Made by a program: the position numbers and the translations under genes
Assembly: GCA_017461665.1 (NCBI GenBank)
Contig: JAFTXI010000045.1
Location: forward strand, 1-35,456
Direction: 5' to 3'
From: Bacteroidales bacterium
GTDB taxonomy: Bacteria > Bacteroidota > Bacteroidia > Bacteroidales > F082
DNA: 35,456 nt
The notes under the pieces: generated by a model
Told to the model about the DNA's origin: nothing
What the model saw: only the letters and a program-made list of their open reading frames with translations
Databases searched by the model: none
In this document: in pieces, positions 31,101-35,456 of the stretch
Layout: the number at the start of each line of letters is the position of its first letter
Numbering within the stretch: position 1 is the first letter of the stretch

Positions 31101-31601
31101 TTAAAACAAGAAATCTAACGGTTTGATGATATTATTATCTATCAGATATTTTCGCAAGTCGTCTTTATTCACCGAGATAACAACACTTATCTTATAATCT
31201 TTAGAGTCTTTCATCTTGGTTATCTTCTTCGAGCTATTAACCACGGAGTTGATGTAGTTGAGATATAATTTTTGTTCGAAGAAATTATTGAGAGCTTGTT
31301 CGTTACCTTCAACTTTAGTGTCGCTTGTCATGAGAGCCGGCTGTTTGATAGATCCGTTGCCTGCAGGTATTCCTTGATAGATAACGCAATGGACAGCGTC
31401 TTTTTTCAAGCCATCAAGATAAACCATCTCATCTGTTGTTCTAAAATAATCGGTGACTCTGATAAGATAAGTTCCGTCGTTGCCGACACCCATCGTCTCG
31501 ACATCGTATTGTTTCACATTAGATGTCACCTTTTTCGACGACGAACATGATGTTAGAAACAAAGCTATTACTAACAAGGAATAAATGATAATTCTTTTCA
31601 T
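31101..31601 (-). CDS. Small lipoprotein of unknown function
   Basis: The 166-residue protein begins MKRIIIYSLLVIALFLTSC, an ideal lipoprotein signal (lipidation Cys19), followed by Ser and Lys. The mature part has the motif HCVIYQGIPAGNGSIKQPAL and a C-terminal helix-rich half with no known domain. First gene of the lipoprotein-secreted protein-apbE operon, behind a good promoter. I do not recognise its family. Envelope localisation is supported by the signal, and functional linkage to the next gene only by operon position. Confidence 0.75.
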   Translation of the reverse strand: MKRIIIYSLLVIALFLTSCSSSKKVTSNVKQYDVETMGVGNDGTYLIRVTDYFRTTDEMVYLDGLKKDAVHCVIYQGIPAGNGSIKQPALMTSDTKVEGNEQALNNFFEQKLYLNYINSVVNSSKKITKMKDSKDYKISVVISVNKDDLRKYLIDNNIIKPLDFLF

Positions 31602-31624
31602 AACAATAGGATTTTAACTTTGTA

Positions 31625-31655
31625 CAAAAGTAAATAGTTATATTCAAATTGTCAA
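31625..31655 (-). promoter_or_regulatory. Promoter of the lipoprotein-apbE operon
   Basis: On the minus strand, TTG (31653-31655) is separated by 20 bases from TACTTTTG (31625-31632), matching the -33/-7 pattern. The start codon lies 23 bases downstream, at 31601. Confidence 0.6.
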
Positions 31656-31678
31656 TAGGGAAAAAATATTTTTGGAAT

Positions 31679-31710
31679 AAAAAAATGTCGCGCCATGAAG
31701 CGCGACATTT
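31679..31710 (-). terminator. Intrinsic terminator of the small sorted protein gene
   Basis: A perfect 11-bp stem aaatgtcgcgc / gcgcgacattt with a 6-nt loop. Read on the minus strand it ends in a U-run, about 40 bases after the stop codon. Confidence 0.88.
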
Positions 31711-31749
31711 AAATAATAAGCATATAAATGCTTTTTTGCTTTAAAAGTC

Positions 31750-32004
31750 TTAATCGTTCTTTCTTCTTAAAGCGTAAGCTACACCCATACCAGCGAGTAA
31801 CAATAAACCTGAACCTACTGGTGCTGGTTCATTTGAAGTTGCACCAAATTCAGGCAATTTTGGAGTAATCTGAGAAATATCTGATTGATTACTATCAGTT
31901 CTGCCATACTCATTGTATGTTGATGTGAAGAAACTGTCAGATTGTGCATTTGCTCCTAATCCTAATATTATTACCATTGTGAATGTTACTAATAACTTTT
32001 TCAT
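31750..32004 (-). CDS. 84-residue secreted protein with C-terminal sorting-signal-like tail
   Basis: I start at 32004 because it opens a clean signal peptide (MKKLLVTFTMVIILGLGANA); the longer reading from 32103 runs through repeat arrays. The short mature part is polar. The C-terminus is a tripartite tail: a Pro/Gly motif (EPAPVGSG), a hydrophobic stretch (LLLLAGMGVAYA) and a basic end (LRRKND). This is the architecture of PEP-CTERM, GlyGly-CTERM and LPXTG sorting signals, although the motif matches none exactly. The alternative is a simple tail anchor. It has its own terminator and lies 105 bases downstream of a large T9SS cargo gene. Function is not known. Confidence 0.7.
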   Translation of the reverse strand: MKKLLVTFTMVIILGLGANAQSDSFFTSTYNEYGRTDSNQSDISQITPKLPEFGATSNEPAPVGSGLLLLAGMGVAYALRRKND

Positions 32005-32027
32005 TTTTACTTTTCTTTTTTTGAGGT

Positions 32028-32101
32028 CAACCGACAACTGGCAACCGACTTTTTCCACATCTATTTTTTGGATATACATCTGTTGTCCGTTGTCCGTTGA
32101 C
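32028..32101. repeat. Two heptamer arrays upstream of the small sorted protein
   Basis: Phased heptamers caaccga, caactgg, caaccga occupy 32028-32048, and tgttgtc, cgttgtc, cgttgac occupy 32081-32101. They flank a 32-base spacer in the gap between the small gene and the end of the large T9SS cargo gene. The second array uses words like those at 397-424. Confidence 0.6.
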
Positions 32102-32108
32102 ATTTTGA

Positions 32109-35100
32109 TTAATCAATTAAAATCTTTTGTACTTTAACATCATTTTCTTCCACTAAGCGAATGATATAGATACCATTTGTGAAGTTTTCTGTCGAGATAT
32201 TTGCAGATTTGTTAACATCGTATGAAGCGACTGGACGACCGAGTACGTCATAGATTTCAACTACTGCATTGTCTGAACTGCAGCTGATATACAACTCGTT
32301 ATTTGAGATATAAGCGAAGTTGTCTATTGTACTGTTCATACTTTCTGTTGCAAGTCTAATAACGAAACGTTCTGTATTGTCGTTCGATTTTGCAATGAAT
32401 GTATAGTCTTCCAACAATAAGTTTGCTTCATTACCTGTGAGACGGTCGATAAGTGTCATTGTTGCGAATTCGCAGTCTTGTGCTTCAACGCTGATAGTAT
32501 ATTCACCCATTGTCTTTGCTTCGAATGAAACAGGAATTTCTGTAACATCTTGATTCATTGTAGCGACAGCGTAGTTCTTTCCATCAACTGGAACATACAC
32601 CATAGGAACCTCAGCGTTGCGGTGGCTAATCTTTGTAAGACCCAATCCTTCATTGAATGAAACATAAGCGATATCGCTGTATTTTGAGTTAGAAACATTG
32701 ATAGCTAACGAACCATTATCTTCTCCTTTCGATCTGCTTTGAGCAACTTCCTTGTTAACAGTAAGTTCATTTCCACCTACGCCAACTTGAATAAGAGCGC
32801 CTTGGAATGATCTTATTACGCCGTCATTGTCGCGAGCTACCCATGATCCATCGCCTTCAAGTACGTAGAAACCTTGAGCTAAAGATGTATGGTTCAAATG
32901 AGCAAATGTAATGTCGTGAGCAAATGGATTACCGATAAGATTAAATCCCTTGAGTTCATTGTCTGTAGCAGTAACTTTGAACGATTTACTTTCATGATTG
33001 AATGTTCCTTTGAACTCAACATCGGTTGTGGTTGCTGCATTAGCATAGATATAACCTCTACCTAAATCTAAAGTAGTGAAGTTGTTTGATGATTCTTTAA
33101 CATTTTCCCATAAAGCATTGACCTCATCGTAGCGATACAAAGCGTAATCTGACTCTGTCTGTAAACCTGTTGTAGCATGAGCTTCTGTAAATGGAACTCC
33201 TATAGTGTACCAATCGTTTTCAGGATTGTTATCGCCATCGTTTTCAAATGTTCTCTTGACAGTACCTTGGATGCCTTCTACGTTGTGGTATAATTGACCA
33301 TCGCCACTGATTTCTATATTGGTGATGTTATTTGTACCAATAGCTTCTAACTTAAGAGTTGCACTAACTTCAATGGCACCTTTAATCTCACCTGTAGTAT
33401 TGACTGTTACAGTAGGAAGATCATAGCCAGCTGATGAATAATCGTAAACATCGAATGCAAATCCATTGTGACCTTCTTTTGCATTGGCATAAATATTTGT
33501 TGCTCCTGTGATGTTAACTTCACCACTATTGTTCGAAAGAACGTATGAATATGATGCCTTATCAAGATTAGCACCATTCAAAGTCATATCTGTGATTGTA
33601 AGGTTTGCATAGTTTTGGATAATCATACCCATTGTACTTGCAGCGCTTTCTGCTACATTCAAAGTACCGTTCTTTAAAGTAACATTATTGTCTTTCAAAA
33701 TTTGGAAGCCGTTAGTTGTTGTATTAGCTGAACCGACACCTTCGTTGAATGAATAGGTGAAACCACCGAAGTCGATAGTGACGTTTTTGTTGATGACGAT
33801 GCCCGAACCTTCAACATTGCAGAGAAGAGTGATTGTTTCATTAGCATTAGCTGCCTCTACTGCTTTAGCGAGGGTTTCATAACCTTGGTCTCCTATCTTT
33901 GCTACATTTGTGCTGAAGTCGATAGCGTCATAAGTGTAATCTGTTACACTATATACATTGTCATTATTCACCAATGCACTTTTTGCTGCTTCTTCACCTT
34001 GAGAGTTATCAACGATAGCTAATTCTAAGTTAACTTTAATGTTAGGATTTGCTGCGAGAATTTCTTCTGTTAAGTAAAGAGCGCATTTGAAATCTCGTAC
34101 ACCTGAACAGATGTGGTCATACTTCTGACCCATACCTACGCCGAGCATAACTGGGTAACGGGCACCATTTTCAATTGTCATACCATCGACAGGAACCTTA
34201 ACCCAACCGTAGTCACCGTAGTGACCTGCGAGGTAACAACCGTCTGCTGTGAAGCTTCCGTTTTCTATTCCTGTGAAAGTGATTACGAAGTCACAGTACC
34301 AGTCAGCGTAAGGACTTGTTGCCATATCTTCTGCGTCTTGGTCAGCGAGGAACTGCATTACAAATGAGAGAGGCATGTCTGCTGTGTTATCGCCGTTACC
34401 ATAAACCATATAACCTCCAGCTGAAACTGTTACTCTTCCCAAGTTATTTACTGTTGCTGTAGGTTTAGCACCTACAACGTAGCCGTCAGTCAAGTTAGGG
34501 AGAGCAGCGTAGCCTTCATAGCAATATTCTGATGGGTCTTCTGAGAATGTACCACCTTTTATTACAATGCTTGCTGCATCAGTATATGTTTCCAATGCAC
34601 CGTAGAAAGTACCGCCTGAGATATTAGCAACCGCTGATTCATTAGTACCACCGTTAGTTGCTACATGTACAGCAGCAACCTCAGCTGTAATAGTACCACC
34701 GTAGATGTTGATAACAGTATTGCCTGATGTCAAATTGTGGATACCATATTTATCTGATTCGATTATAGCACCATCATAAACGTTGATTGTACCGTTACCT
34801 GAAACTGCTGTGTAAACCAGATTGCCACCTGTAGTACCTGAATTTGCTTGAACAACTTTTGCACCGTTGTTGATGTTTACAGTACTGTTTGTCTGAGCGA
34901 CAACACCGTATGAGGTACCGTTAGATGTAACAACAGTTTTGTCGTTTAAGTTTACTGTAGCACCGTTTCTTGTACGGATTACTTGATTATTTGCGTCATT
35001 AGGGTTGCCGTTGACAACTTTCATATCGTTAATGTTCAAAGTTGTCTTGTGTGTAGCTGAACTTGAGCCAACAGTAATTGCTGCAAAAGCAGTAGTTGTG

Positions 35101-35456
35101 CTTTCACTATTGATAGCAATCTTACCGTTCTTGAAAGTGATTATATTGTCATTCTCGCCTTTATTATTCAAGTAAACGAGGTAGTCGTTGATGTCACCGT
35201 TTTCAGTAATAGTGTAGCCACCAAAATCAACTGTGAAGTTCTTGTCGCCTGTGTAAACGAGACCGTCGATATAACTGCCATTGACATAACCGTTAGTCTT
35301 TGTATAAGTAACATCTTTAAGAACTACGATTTCATCATCATTTTGTGCTGCGTCGAAAGCTTCTTGGAGACTCTTATATGTTACATCACCAATCTTAGCG
35401 ACTTGGTCTTCAACAACGCTGAATGTACCGTCAGTGTTTTCAACAATGATGTAATA
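32109..35456 (-). CDS. Large beta-helix-like surface protein with T9SS sorting domain (5' end outside the window)
   Basis: The reading frame is open from the stop at 32109 to the window edge: 1115 codons with no start, so the N-terminus lies beyond. Two similar segments (AKIGDVTYKSLQEAFDAAQN and AKIGDQGYETLAKAVEAANA, each followed by a VDFGGxT or IDFGGFT strand) mark a repeated module that looks like the start of right-handed beta-helix domains. Between and after them are many Asn/Thr/Gly-rich short strands (for example NISGGTFYGALETYT) typical of solenoids. The C-terminal 75 residues are a type A T9SS sorting domain (VEIYDVLGRPVASYD, NGIYIIRLV, QKILID). It is a surface-exposed or secreted adhesin or carbohydrate-related protein with no visible catalytic motif. 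Confidence 0.88.
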   Translation of the reverse strand, partial: YYIIVENTDGTFSVVEDQVAKIGDVTYKSLQEAFDAAQNDDEIVVLKDVTYTKTNGYVNGSYIDGLVYTGDKNFTVDFGGYTITENGDINDYLVYLNNKGENDNIITFKNGKIAINSESTTTAFAAITVGSSSATHKTTLNINDMKVVNGNPNDANNQVIRTRNGATVNLNDKTVVTSNGTSYGVVAQTNSTVNINNGAKVVQANSGTTGGNLVYTAVSGNGTINVYDGAIIESDKYGIHNLTSGNTVINIYGGTITAEVAAVHVATNGGTNESAVANISGGTFYGALETYTDAASIVIKGGTFSEDPSEYCYEGYAALPNLTDGYVVGAKPTATVNNLGRVTVSAGGYMVYGNGDNTADMPLSFVMQFLADQDAEDMATSPYADWYCDFVITFTGIENGSFTADGCYLAGHYGDYGWVKVPVDGMTIENGARYPVMLGVGMGQKYDHICSGVRDFKCALYLTEEILAANPNIKVNLELAIVDNSQGEEAAKSALVNNDNVYSVTDYTYDAIDFSTNVAKIGDQGYETLAKAVEAANANETITLLCNVEGSGIVINKNVTIDFGGFTYSFNEGVGSANTTTNGFQILKDNNVTLKNGTLNVAESAASTMGMIIQNYANLTITDMTLNGANLDKASYSYVLSNNSGEVNITGATNIYANAKEGHNGFAFDVYDYSSAGYDLPTVTVNTTGEIKGAIEVSATLKLEAIGTNNITNIEISGDGQLYHNVEGIQGTVKRTFENDGDNNPENDWYTIGVPFTEAHATTGLQTESDYALYRYDEVNALWENVKESSNNFTTLDLGRGYIYANAATTTDVEFKGTFNHESKSFKVTATDNELKGFNLIGNPFAHDITFAHLNHTSLAQGFYVLEGDGSWVARDNDGVIRSFQGALIQVGVGGNELTVNKEVAQSRSKGEDNGSLAINVSNSKYSDIAYVSFNEGLGLTKISHRNAEVPMVYVPVDGKNYAVATMNQDVTEIPVSFEAKTMGEYTISVEAQDCEFATMTLIDRLTGNEANLLLEDYTFIAKSNDNTERFVIRLATESMNSTIDNFAYISNNELYISCSSDNAVVEIYDVLGRPVASYDVNKSANISTENFTNGIYIIRLVEENDVKVQKILID

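Noticed and set aside
32005-32103. N-terminal extension of the small sorted protein from 32103
   Set aside because: The extension is translated repeat array and precedes a clean signal peptide starting at 32004.
35169-35171. Start of the large T9SS cargo at 35171
   Set aside because: The codon is TTG and the frame continues open to the window edge with homologous module sequence, so the gene is simply cut by the window.

Overview
The window looks like a chromosome segment of a Bacteroidetes species, most likely order Bacteroidales. The evidence is AT-rich DNA, promoters of the TAnnTTTG (-7) / TTG (-33) type, starts with little Shine-Dalgarno signal, two cargo proteins with type IX secretion (T9SS) C-terminal sorting domains, a DUF5103 T9SS plug protein, an ExbB-x-ExbD-ExbD operon, a GH92 mannosidase and a carboxypeptidase-regulatory/plug outer-membrane receptor. 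Nothing in the window fixes genus or species.

Layout. 1-430: wreck of an IS5-family transposase that kept only its two ends. 454-2093: polyprenyl diphosphate synthase plus a small beta-barrel protein. 2094-3095: decayed stretch with an HTH regulator fragment and a frameshifted PEGA-type lipoprotein. 3113-4069 (-): class II Fic protein with three direct repeats over its promoter. 4256-8302: housekeeping run trpS-hflX-tatD-ansA. 8716-8803: tRNA-Ser(GGA). 8902-11271: proton-channel operon exbB-(membrane protein)-exbD-exbD, closed by a strong terminator. 11497-14445 (-): GH92 alpha-mannosidase lipoprotein. 14664-16622: secreted T9SS cargo. 16674-19443: a cobalamin riboswitch followed by nrdD-nrdG, the B12-independent class III ribonucleotide reductase and its activase. 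19521-22061 (-): outer-membrane receptor. 22339-26248 (-): T9SS plug protein and priA in one operon. 26339-28659 (-): an AT-rich restriction-modification pair (HEAT-repeat methyltransferase and PD-(D/E)xK endonuclease), probably acquired. 28818-31601 (-): lipoprotein, unknown secreted protein and ApbE, an operon. 31750-32004 (-): small protein with a sorting-signal-like tail. 32109-35456 (-): large beta-helix-like T9SS cargo running off the window.

The most unusual feature is a class of short DNA word arrays. At nine sites, mostly intergenic, the DNA is written in strictly phased 7-nt words. At three more it is in 8-nt words. The three octamer arrays share one bipartite design: gagtcNNN words followed by gaagttct-like words. 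One of them, 17 octamers long, sits inside priA and adds about 46 residues to the helicase domain without breaking the frame. Other arrays supply the stop codons of fic and nrdG, part of the signal-peptide coding of the plug protein, and DNA next to the trpS promoter.

The genes form no single pathway. Recurrent themes are the cell envelope (T9SS cargo and plug, Ton-type energisation, receptor, ApbE) and nucleotide or DNA metabolism (NrdDG, PriA, restriction-modification).
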